Below are positions 8,894 to 15,336 of a stretch of 20,381 bases of DNA, piece by piece (position 1 is the stretch's first letter; each line of letters starts with the position of its first letter). A program made the position numbers and the translations under genes. Source of the DNA: Fidelibacterota bacterium (lineage in GTDB: Bacteria; Fidelibacterota; Marinisomatia; SCGC-AAA003-L08; GCA-002704045); assembly GCA_002704045.1 (NCBI GenBank), contig PAFF01000037.1, forward strand, positions 1-20,381, given 5' to 3'. The notes below the pieces were generated by a model. It was not told the origin of the DNA. It worked only from the letters and a program-made list of their open reading frames with translations, and made no database searches.

Positions 8894-10011
8894 ATCAACC
8901 TATAAAAAAATATTTATTGAAGAAATCCCTTCACCATAAATGGAGTTTAAATTCAAAACCAAATCAAAAAACATATTCTTTCATCATATCTATACCATCA
9001 TACGCAGAACATAATTATATACGAAAAACATTAAATTCCATATCAAACCAAAATAATCTTTTATTGAAGAAAACACTAATAATCATTGTAATAAATAATA
9101 AAATAAATGATGAAAATAAAATTTTAAATTCAAATTTGAAAACAATAGAATTAATCAAATTATTTAAAAATTTAAATATACATTATGTAGATGCATTTTC
9201 ATATAATAATGCATTACCAACAAAACAAGCTGGAGTTGGATTAGCACGTAAAATTGGTTTTGACATAGGTTTGAAATTTTCTAATGAAAATACAATTTTT
9301 TGTAGTTTAGATGCAGATACAATAATTTCAGAAAAATATTTATTAGAAATTAAGAAATTTTATAACAATAAAAATACAACATCAGCTGTAATTAATTTTA
9401 AACACATTCGTTCATCATCTAGTATATTAAATAAATCTATAAAATTATACGAAGAATTTATCAAAACTACATCATTACATTTAAAAAAAGCAAATTCTCC
9501 ATATTACTATCATTCAATAGGCTCAACTATTACTTGTACAGCTCATGCATACGCATCAGTAGGAGGGATGTCCAAAAGAAAAGCAACAGAAGATTTTTAT
9601 TTCTTAGAATCGCTAGCAAAATATAAAAAAGTAAAAACTATAAATGAAATTTTAGTTTATCCGTCATCAAGAATATCAAATAGAGTTTATTTGGGAACTG
9701 GATTCAGAATGGAACAATCAAGTAAGGGTTACGATTTAAAAGAATTATTCTTTAAAAAACAAAGTTTTTTAATATTAAGTAAATGGTTAAAATTAGGCAA
9801 AAAAAGTATGAATGTAAAAATTGATACTTTATTATTAAAAGCTAATATTATCAATGAAAATTTACCCAATTTTTTAAATGAACAAAAAATAAAGCGCATT
9901 TGGGATGGTTTACAAAAATCATCTCCCTCTAACAAACACTTCGAAAAACAATTTCACAGATGGTTTGATGCTTTAAAAACAATAAAATTATTAAAATATT
10001 TTTCAAATTAA
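8890..10011 (+). CDS. Uncharacterised GT2-like (GT-A fold) glycosyltransferase
   Basis: A 373-residue protein with a family 2 glycosyltransferase core. SFIISIPSYAEHNYIRKTL (about residues 31-49) is the first strand and helix, LIIIVINN is the second strand, and CSLDADT (138-144) contains the DxD metal/nucleotide-sugar motif (D141, D143). Further on, CTAHAYASVGGMSKRKATED ends in E234-D235, matching the acceptor-side ED of GT2 enzymes. No membrane segment is obvious, so it is probably cytosolic. The first ~30 residues and the last ~100 are basic and Lys-rich, and I do not recognise them. The start is TTG at 8890, overlapping the miaA TGA as TTGA. The substrate is unknown; its place after miaA and before the fatty-acid kinase fusion does not settle its role. 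A nonenzymatic GT-A fold protein is less likely because DxD and ED are both present. Confidence 0.75.
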   Translation: MNQPIKKYLLKKSLHHKWSLNSKPNQKTYSFIISIPSYAEHNYIRKTLNSISNQNNLLLKKTLIIIVINNKINDENKILNSNLKTIELIKLFKNLNIHYVDAFSYNNALPTKQAGVGLARKIGFDIGLKFSNENTIFCSLDADTIISEKYLLEIKKFYNNKNTTSAVINFKHIRSSSSILNKSIKLYEEFIKTTSLHLKKANSPYYYHSIGSTITCTAHAYASVGGMSKRKATEDFYFLESLAKYKKVKTINEILVYPSSRISNRVYLGTGFRMEQSSKGYDLKELFFKKQSFLILSKWLKLGKKSMNVKIDTLLLKANIINENLPNFLNEQKIKRIWDGLQKSSPSNKHFEKQFHRWFDALKTIKLLKYFSN

Positions 10012-10060
10012 AACCCTCCTTAATTAGATATTTAATAATTTTTTCGTAAATTAAACATAA

Positions 10061-11893
10061 ATGAACAATAATATAAATATATCTTATATTGATGGCATCA
10101 GATTTCACAGAGCTTTGGCTTCTGGTATCCACAATGTTATTTCTAGACAAGAATATTTAAATAAAATTAATGTTTTTCCTGTACCTGACAGTGACACGGG
10201 AACAAATATGGCATTTACACTCAACGCAGTTTTAGATGGGACATCAACTAAAGTATGTAATTCTATATCTGATATGCTATTCAATATAGCAGATTCAGCA
10301 TTGGATGGAGCGAGAGGAAACTCTGGTGCCATTTTAGCTCAATTTTTTCAAGGAATGAGTGATGGATGCAAAAACAGTACTAAAATGACTCCCGAAGAAT
10401 TTGCTCAGGCCATAAAAATTGGTTCTGAATATGCAAGGGAAGCATTAGGTGAACCTAGAGAAGGAACGATTTTAACAATATTAACTGATTTTTCGAATCA
10501 TTTAATAACAGAGATTAAAAATGGGAAAACTGATTTTTTAGAATTATTTAACTCAGCTGTCAAAGTATCTGAGATATCATTAAAAAATACACCTAATCAA
10601 CTTAAAGTTTTAAAAAAAGCAGGTGTTGTAGATGCTGGTGCTCAAGGTTTTGTTGATTTACTTCATGGTATACAAAAATTTATTAAAGATGGAAATATTA
10701 AAAAACTCGATTTTTCTAGTGTATTAAAAAATACTACTCATTCAAATCATTATATTGAATCAGATGCAACAGATTTAACCTATAGATACTGTACGGAATG
10801 CCTTATTTTAGGTAAAAATATCGATAGAAAAAATTTAAGATCAGAATTGAAAAAATTTGGGAATAGTTTAGTTTTAGCTGGTACTAAAGAAAAAACAAAA
10901 ATACATATCCACACTAATGAACCTGGAAAATTATTTAAATTTTCAGAAAAATTTGGGAAAGTAATAAATCAAAAAGCAGATGACATGTATAAACAAAATA
11001 AAGATGCACATGGTGACCACGGAGAAATAGCGATTATTACTGATTCAGGCTCAGATATCCCTGATAATTTAATTGATAAATATAATATCCATGTAGTTCC
11101 CGTTAGATATAATTTTGGTGATATAGATTACATTGATAAAGTTTCATTAACATCAAAAGAATTTTACTACGAATTGGAAAACAATTTAAATCATCCTCAA
11201 ACATCACAACCAACACCTGGTGATTTCAGGAAACAGTACGAATTTCTTATTAGTCATTACAAATCAATAATTTCTATACACTTACCTAAAGAGCTAAGTG
11301 GAACAATGCAATCGGCACAAACTGCTTCAAAAAGATTTAACAACTCAAAAAATATATCAGTAATTGATTCATTAAGTATTTCTGGCGGAATGGGCTTAAT
11401 AGTATCTTATGCAGCAGAAGCTGCAAATCTTGGTTATTCAAAATCAGAAATAGAAAAATTAATTGATAACATCATACCTAAAACTAATGTTTATGCATCA
11501 GTATTTGATTTAAACTATTCTGTTAAAGGTGGCAGAGTCCCTATAATTGTAAAAACAATTTCTGATTTACTAAGATTTCATCCTATTCTAGCTACCGATA
11601 ATTTAGGCAAAATGAAAATATCTGGTGGATTTTTTGGTAAAAAGAATTTTGCAAAAAAAACCGCTAAACAACTACTAAATAAAACTCGAAAAAATAGAGA
11701 ATATAGAATCATTATTACTCATTGTAATTGTGAGGAAAGAGCATACAAGTTAATTGAAAATCTTAAAAAATATTCAGTCAATATTAATTATTCTTATGTT
11801 ATAGATTGCGGAAGCGCACTTGGAGTTCATTTAGGTCCTGGTTCATTAGTTGCAGGTATACAAGAGTACATACCGATTAAACCAAAAATATGA
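10061..11893 (+). CDS. Fatty acid kinase fusion: DhaL/FakA-like domain plus DegV/FakB fatty-acid-binding domain
   Basis: A 610-residue protein combining two usually separate subunits. Residues 1-~210 are a DhaL/DAK2-type ATP domain with FPVPDSDTGTNM (metal-binding D43, D45), DGARGNSGA (82-90) and DAGAQGF (191-197). Residues ~235-315 resemble the middle domain of FakA (YCTECLILG, then KIHIHTNEPGKLF). Residues ~322-610 are a DegV/EDD fold with IITDSGSDIP (T327-D328-S329), TSQPTPGDF (from T381) and LSGTMQSA (S413-G414-T415), the lipid-binding signatures. Known: in Firmicutes FakB presents a fatty acid and FakA phosphorylates it to acyl-phosphate. Inferred: this fusion does both. The ATG start at 10061 follows a 49 bp gap; the stop overlaps plsY as ATGA, placing producer and consumer of acyl-phosphate in tandem. 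Direct proof of substrate is lacking. Confidence 0.88.
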   Translation: MNNNINISYIDGIRFHRALASGIHNVISRQEYLNKINVFPVPDSDTGTNMAFTLNAVLDGTSTKVCNSISDMLFNIADSALDGARGNSGAILAQFFQGMSDGCKNSTKMTPEEFAQAIKIGSEYAREALGEPREGTILTILTDFSNHLITEIKNGKTDFLELFNSAVKVSEISLKNTPNQLKVLKKAGVVDAGAQGFVDLLHGIQKFIKDGNIKKLDFSSVLKNTTHSNHYIESDATDLTYRYCTECLILGKNIDRKNLRSELKKFGNSLVLAGTKEKTKIHIHTNEPGKLFKFSEKFGKVINQKADDMYKQNKDAHGDHGEIAIITDSGSDIPDNLIDKYNIHVVPVRYNFGDIDYIDKVSLTSKEFYYELENNLNHPQTSQPTPGDFRKQYEFLISHYKSIISIHLPKELSGTMQSAQTASKRFNNSKNISVIDSLSISGGMGLIVSYAAEAANLGYSKSEIEKLIDNIIPKTNVYASVFDLNYSVKGGRVPIIVKTISDLLRFHPILATDNLGKMKISGGFFGKKNFAKKTAKQLLNKTRKNREYRIIITHCNCEERAYKLIENLKKYSVNINYSYVIDCGSALGVHLGPGSLVAGIQEYIPIKPKI

Positions 11894-12537
11894 TATCGTT
11901 TATTTCCCTAATCATTTTATCATATCTAACTGGCTCGATATCAGGAAGTATGCTAATAGGAAAATTAAGAGATATTGATATAAGAAAAAGTGGAAGTGGA
12001 AATGCGGGTGCAACAAATGCTCTACGAACTCAAGGTATTTTATTTGCATTACCTGTTTTGTTAATTGATATTGGAAAAGGTTATATAGCAGCTGAGTTTT
12101 TTAGTAATTTTTCAATAGAATCAAATGATTTTTTACAATCTGATTACCTTTTTTTTGGAGCTGCCGCTATAATCGGACATTGTTATCCAATTTTCCATAA
12201 CTTTAAAGGCGGTAAAGGAGCGGGGACTGCTCTTGGAGCGATTATTTCAATATACCCAAGCTGTATAATACCTGCTTTGTTTATTTGGATATTTACACTT
12301 ACTATAACAGGATTTGTTGGTTTTAGTACTATTTTAGCTGGTTTTACAATAACGATATTTTCTTTAATCGAAAATTTAGTTTCAAATTTATTTCACTTTA
12401 ATGACATTAATATGTTTTGTATGTTTGTATCGTGCTTTATACTATTCATGCATAGAAGTAATATTACAAGAATGTTTAAAGGTGACGAAAATCAATTTAA
12501 GAAAGTAATGATTTTTAAAAATATTTTAAAAAAATAA
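11890..12537 (+). CDS. plsY: Acyl-phosphate:glycerol-3-phosphate acyltransferase PlsY
   Basis: PlsY is an integral inner-membrane enzyme that transfers an acyl group from acyl-phosphate to sn-glycerol-3-phosphate, giving lysophosphatidic acid, the first step of phospholipid assembly. The 215-residue protein shows the family's motif 1, SGSGNAGATNALR (34-46), and the FKGGKGAGT motif 2 (105-113) after GHCYPIFHN. Hydrophobic segments at the N terminus (ISFISLIILSYLTGSISGS) and around 50-65, 80-100, 115-150 and 165-190 fit the multi-pass topology. The usual GGKGVAT is GGKGAGT here. The start codon overlaps the preceding fusion gene's stop (ATGA), indicating translational coupling to the acyl-phosphate supplier. 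The TAA is followed immediately by a strong terminator, so this is the last gene of the rightward unit. Confidence 0.97.
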   Translation: MISFISLIILSYLTGSISGSMLIGKLRDIDIRKSGSGNAGATNALRTQGILFALPVLLIDIGKGYIAAEFFSNFSIESNDFLQSDYLFFGAAAIIGHCYPIFHNFKGGKGAGTALGAIISIYPSCIIPALFIWIFTLTITGFVGFSTILAGFTITIFSLIENLVSNLFHFNDINMFCMFVSCFILFMHRSNITRMFKGDENQFKKVMIFKNILKK

Positions 12538-12563
12538 AAAACCCCAGATTTCTGGGGTTTTTT
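12538..12563. terminator. Bidirectional rho-independent terminator between convergent units
   Basis: A near-perfect palindrome beginning right after the plsY stop: AAAACCCCAGA, a short TT/ATTT loop, then TCTGGGGTTTTTT. CCCC pairs with GGGG, flanked by A-T pairs, and a T run follows on either strand because of the symmetry. It can therefore stop the rightward miaA-plsY unit and the leftward transcript from the small 12590-12817 gene. It is the only GC-rich hairpin I found in the window. Confidence 0.92.
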
Positions 12564-12589
12564 AATTTGTTTATCTAAAACTTGAAAAC

Positions 12590-12817
12590 CTAGCTTCTAC
12601 CTCTTGCCATTTTTGCTCTAGAAACATCACCATCTTTATCGATGAAGTATAGATAACCTGATTCTCTTGTAACACCTGCATCAGCTACTTTTTCAGCACT
12701 TCCACCTTTAGAATCACCTCTCGCCATCTGCGATCTCCATACATTGCCATCTTTACCTAAATAATAAAGATAACCTTTTTCTTTATTTACTCCAGTTGAA
12801 GTTACTTTTTCAGCCAT
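12590..12817 (-). CDS. Small tandem-repeat protein of unknown function (two 35-residue units)
   Basis: A 75-residue protein that I cannot assign to a named family. It is an exact two-fold repeat without gaps: residues 2-36 align to 41-75 with 21 of 35 identical, joined by a short KGGS linker. Each unit reads AEKV...GV...GYLYxxxKDGxVxRxxMARG, which looks like a beta hairpin with a KDG turn and a basic MARG end. There is no signal peptide, membrane segment or cysteine, so it is probably a cytosolic, possibly nucleic-acid- or ribosome-associated, protein (inference only). The ATG at 12817 is preceded by AGGAGGT at 6 nt spacing, far stronger than at any neighbour, and base composition is about 38% GC over 12601-12780, well above its surroundings. 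Both suggest high expression. It lies between the terminator and the 3' end of the aro-rnhA unit, with a 96 bp upstream gap. Confidence 0.85.
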   Translation of the reverse strand: MAEKVTSTGVNKEKGYLYYLGKDGNVWRSQMARGDSKGGSAEKVADAGVTRESGYLYFIDKDGDVSRAKMARGRS

Positions 12818-12823
12818 TTTACG

Positions 12824-12830
12824 ACCTCCT
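12824..12830 (-). promoter_or_regulatory. Consensus Shine-Dalgarno of the small repeat protein
   Basis: Read on the minus strand, AAAGAGGAGGT is followed by CGTAAA and ATG. The AGGAGGT core is fully complementary to the usual 16S 3' end and sits at ideal 6 nt spacing. Most other starts in the window have no recognisable Shine-Dalgarno, so this site stands out and fixes the start at 12817. Confidence 0.9.
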
Positions 12831-12867
12831 CTTTGATTAAACGAAAAATTTTAATTTTTAATATCTA

Positions 12868-12897
12868 AAAATAGACATTCATCGAGGAGAATAACAA
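12868..12897 (-). promoter_or_regulatory. Possible promoter of the small repeat protein
   Basis: In the 96 bp gap between rnhA and the small gene, the minus strand reads TTGTTA (12897-12892), an 18 bp spacer and TATTTT (12873-12868). This would be a fair sigma-70-like pair, giving a leader of roughly 45 nt. The match is imperfect and the background AT-rich. Readthrough from the aro-rnhA unit is an alternative, since no terminator hairpin is seen after rnhA. Confidence 0.3.
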
Positions 12898-12913
12898 GTA
12901 TTATTTAATTTTT

Positions 12914-13360
12914 TTAATAATTTTCATCAATTGCTTGATTTGCCAACATATCAGCAATTTCATTTTCTGGATGACCAGAATGTCCTTTTACCCATTTCCA
13001 TTCAATATTATGCTTTTGTGACTCATTGTAAAGCTCGATCCATAATTCTTTATTTTTAACACTTTTCTTACTTGAAGTTTTCCAATTACTCATTTTCCAT
13101 TTTTTTATCCAACTTGTTATACCATTTTTAACATAATTAGAATCAGTTGTAATTATTATATCGCACGTTCTATTCAATATTTTTAGTGATTCAACAGCTG
13201 CAGTCAATTCCATAATATTATTAGTTGTTTGATTTGAATAACCATTAATTTTTTTTTCAACATCACCATATTTTAACAATGCTCCCCAACCCCCTGGTCC
13301 AGGATTTCCTCTACAAGCACCATCAGTAAATATCTTTACTTTGTTATTTTTTTTTATCAA
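12914..13360 (-). CDS. rnhA: Ribonuclease HI
   Basis: RNase HI cleaves the RNA strand of RNA-DNA hybrids (R-loops, primers). In the 148-residue protein all catalytic residues are present: D13 in FTDGACRGNPGPGGWG, E51 in NNIMEL, D73 in TTDSNYV, H127 in GHSGHPENE and D137 in IADMLA. The basic Trp-rich stretch SWIKKWKMSNWKTSSKK (83-99) corresponds to the handle region of the E. coli-type enzyme. The start is probably TTG at 13360, because the frame has a TAA immediately before it; ATA at 13357 is the only alternative close by. It overlaps aroQ by 17 nt, including a run of nine A on the coding strand. It is the last gene of the shikimate unit and has no known pathway link to it. Confidence 0.96.
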   Translation of the reverse strand: MIKKNNKVKIFTDGACRGNPGPGGWGALLKYGDVEKKINGYSNQTTNNIMELTAAVESLKILNRTCDIIITTDSNYVKNGITSWIKKWKMSNWKTSSKKSVKNKELWIELYNESQKHNIEWKWVKGHSGHPENEIADMLANQAIDENY

Positions 13361-13787
13361 TTAGAAATTCCAATAAAATTTTCAATCCTTCCAAGTAACT
13401 ATTTTTACCCTTTCCAAAAATTTGATCAATACACACATCCCTAATAACTGATATTTTTCTAAATTTTTCTCTATTATTAATATCACTTAGATGAACTTCA
13501 ATAGTTGGAATTGAAACTGACAAAATTGAGTCTCTAATAGCATAGGAGTAATGAGTAAAAGCACCAGGATTAATTATTATTCCATCTGCCCAAAACCTCT
13601 CGTCTTGTATAGTATCGATTATACCACCTTCATGGTTTGATTGAAAAAATTTAAATTTGTGTTTAATTCCAATTTGGGATGTCTCTAGCCAAATCATTAA
13701 TTCTGCTAAAGAAGTTTTACCATAAATATTCTTTTCTCTAGAACCTAATAAATTTAGATTAGGACCGTTAATTACTAATATATTCAT
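13344..13787 (-). CDS. aroQ: 3-dehydroquinate dehydratase, type II
   Basis: Third step of the shikimate pathway: dehydration of 3-dehydroquinate to 3-dehydroshikimate by the type II (trans, enolate) mechanism, usually as a dodecamer. The N terminus MNILVINGPNLNLLGSRE-KNIYG carries the flexible-loop arginine (R17) and catalytic tyrosine (Y22). FFQSNHEGGIIDTIQ, INPGAFTHYSYAIRD and EVHLSDINNRE with the catalytic histidine follow. I start at the ATG at 13787 (147 residues, the family length). An upstream ATG at 13820 in the same frame would add 11 residues (start MKLKSLNQSKK) not seen in the family and overlap aroB by 53 nt. From 13787 the overlap with aroB is 20 nt. No Shine-Dalgarno is seen; a run of eight A leads directly into the ATG. 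Confidence 0.96.
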   Translation of the reverse strand: MNILVINGPNLNLLGSREKNIYGKTSLAELMIWLETSQIGIKHKFKFFQSNHEGGIIDTIQDERFWADGIIINPGAFTHYSYAIRDSILSVSIPTIEVHLSDINNREKFRKISVIRDVCIDQIFGKGKNSYLEGLKILLEFLIDKKK

Positions 13788-14826
13788 TTTTTTTGATTGA
13801 TTCAATGATTTGAGCTTCATTTAGCTCATTATTCGTTGTTGGAATACCTATTTTTTTAAGCAACACAAAATTATAATTATTATTATTCTTTTTATCTTTT
13901 TTTAATATCTTTAAGATTTTTTTTGTATTAATCGCTCTTAAATTTGACAAATCTAATTTTTTCATACAATTCAAAATTAAATCATATTCTGATTGAGGGA
14001 AATTATATTTTTGCTTTGATAAAATTAAGGCTGATATAATTCCATAGCAAACAGATATACCATGTTTTATATTATTATAACCTAATTGATTTTCAATTGC
14101 ATGACCAATGCTATGTCCAAAATTTAAAACTTGTCTTAAGTTTTGTTCTTTCTCATCTCTTTCAACAATATTAATTTTAATCTTAACACAATCAATAATT
14201 ATTTTTTCCAATAAAAGTAAATCTCTATTTTTGATTATGTCAAATAAAATTGAATTTATATACTTTAAAAAATCAATGTTACTCAATATTCCATACTTAA
14301 TAACTTCACCTAAACCTGAAATAATCTCCTCTTGGTTTAATGTTTTTATAAAATTTGGATCAATAAGAACTAATTTAGGTTGGTAAAATGAGCCAATTAA
14401 ATTTTTCCCTTCATCTAAATTTATTCCAGTTTTCCCTCCAATTGACGAATCTACCATGCTTAAAAGTGTTGTTGGGATTTGAATATAATTAATTCCTCTC
14501 ATATATGTAGATGCAACAAAACCAGCTAAATCACCTACAACACCTCCTCCTAAGGCAATAATAGTGGATTTTCTATTACATTGATATTTTATAATTTTTT
14601 TAATTACACTCGTATAAACATCAATTGATTTTGCTCTTTCTGTTTCATCAATAAAAATAATCTTTTTTGTTTTATTAAAATGTTTTTCATATAATTTAAA
14701 AATATTTCTTTGGGTAATAATAACCACATTGTCAAAAGAAATAAAATGATCTATTTCATTAATGATTTGATTACTTACTTTTACTGAATATCTTTTATTG
14801 TTAAGATTTAAACTTATGATTTTCAT
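13768..14826 (-). CDS. aroB: 3-dehydroquinate synthase
   Basis: Second step of the shikimate pathway: NAD- and Zn-dependent cyclisation of DAHP to 3-dehydroquinate. The 352-residue protein has the NAD-binding GGGVVGDLAGFVASTYMRG, IPTTLLSMVDSSIGGKTGIN, GEVIKYGIL with the zinc-ligand glutamate, ERDEKEQNLRQVLNFGHSIGHAIE with the HSIGH zinc ligands, and a following KHG. Length and motif order are typical. The ATG at 14826 lies inside the 3' end of aroK (26 nt overlap) and the 3' end overlaps aroQ by 20 nt, so translation of this part of the unit is probably coupled. Confidence 0.97.
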   Translation of the reverse strand: MKIISLNLNNKRYSVKVSNQIINEIDHFISFDNVVIITQRNIFKLYEKHFNKTKKIIFIDETERAKSIDVYTSVIKKIIKYQCNRKSTIIALGGGVVGDLAGFVASTYMRGINYIQIPTTLLSMVDSSIGGKTGINLDEGKNLIGSFYQPKLVLIDPNFIKTLNQEEIISGLGEVIKYGILSNIDFLKYINSILFDIIKNRDLLLLEKIIIDCVKIKINIVERDEKEQNLRQVLNFGHSIGHAIENQLGYNNIKHGISVCYGIISALILSKQKYNFPQSEYDLILNCMKKLDLSNLRAINTKKILKILKKDKKNNNNYNFVLLKKIGIPTTNNELNEAQIIESIKKNEYISN

Positions 14827-15334
14827 TTAACACTTTAATAATTTCTTGAACAGTTCCAATAGGTGATAAGTTATCATTGTTGATGATGATGTCTGCATAA
14901 TTATAATATAATTTTTTTCTTTCTTGCCAAAGTTTTGATAAATCCCTTTTGAAATTTGAAGAATTTATTAATAATGGTTTATTATTAACTTTAATTCGTG
15001 CCGCAAGTTGCTCAATAGATGCTTCTAACAAAATTGTTATTCCATTGTTCTTTAAAGAATTTGCATTTAGGTCATTTAAAACTATACCCCCACCTGTTGA
15101 AAATACAATTCCCTTTTCTTTTGATTTTTCAATAAAAAATGAAGATTCCATTTCGCGAAATCTTTTTTCACCAAAAATATCAAAAATATCAGATATTGAA
15201 ATTGACATAATCTCCTCAATTTGTATATCTGTATCAATAAAATTATATTTGATTTTTTTAGATAGTATTTTTCCAACAGTTGTTTTTCCACTATTCATCA
15301 TTCCAATTAAAAAAATATTTTCATCAATAAGCAT
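14801..15334 (-). CDS. aroK: Shikimate kinase
   Basis: Fifth step: ATP-dependent 3-phosphorylation of shikimate. The 177-residue NMP-kinase fold shows Walker A GMMNSGKT (11-18), the FIDTDIQIE segment with the DxD that binds Mg and shikimate, FREMES with the substrate-binding arginine, and STGGGIVL. The lid region is around KVNNKPLL. I start at the ATG at 15334, 2 nt after the aroC stop, because its N terminus MLIDENIFLIG matches the family. A TTG at 15355 would add 7 residues and overlap aroC, and is less likely. The stop is inside the start region of aroB (26 nt overlap). Confidence 0.96.
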   Translation of the reverse strand: MLIDENIFLIGMMNSGKTTVGKILSKKIKYNFIDTDIQIEEIMSISISDIFDIFGEKRFREMESSFFIEKSKEKGIVFSTGGGIVLNDLNANSLKNNGITILLEASIEQLAARIKVNNKPLLINSSNFKRDLSKLWQERKKLYYNYADIIINNDNLSPIGTVQEIIKVLNENHKFKS

Positions 15335-15336
15335 TT

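Noticed and set aside
12838..12913. Terminator after rnhA
   Set aside because: No GC-rich hairpin followed by a T run is present; only AT-rich sequence.
13788..13820. Longer aroQ from the ATG at 13820
   Set aside because: The extra 11 residues are not part of the type II dehydroquinase family and would deepen the overlap with aroB to 53 nt.
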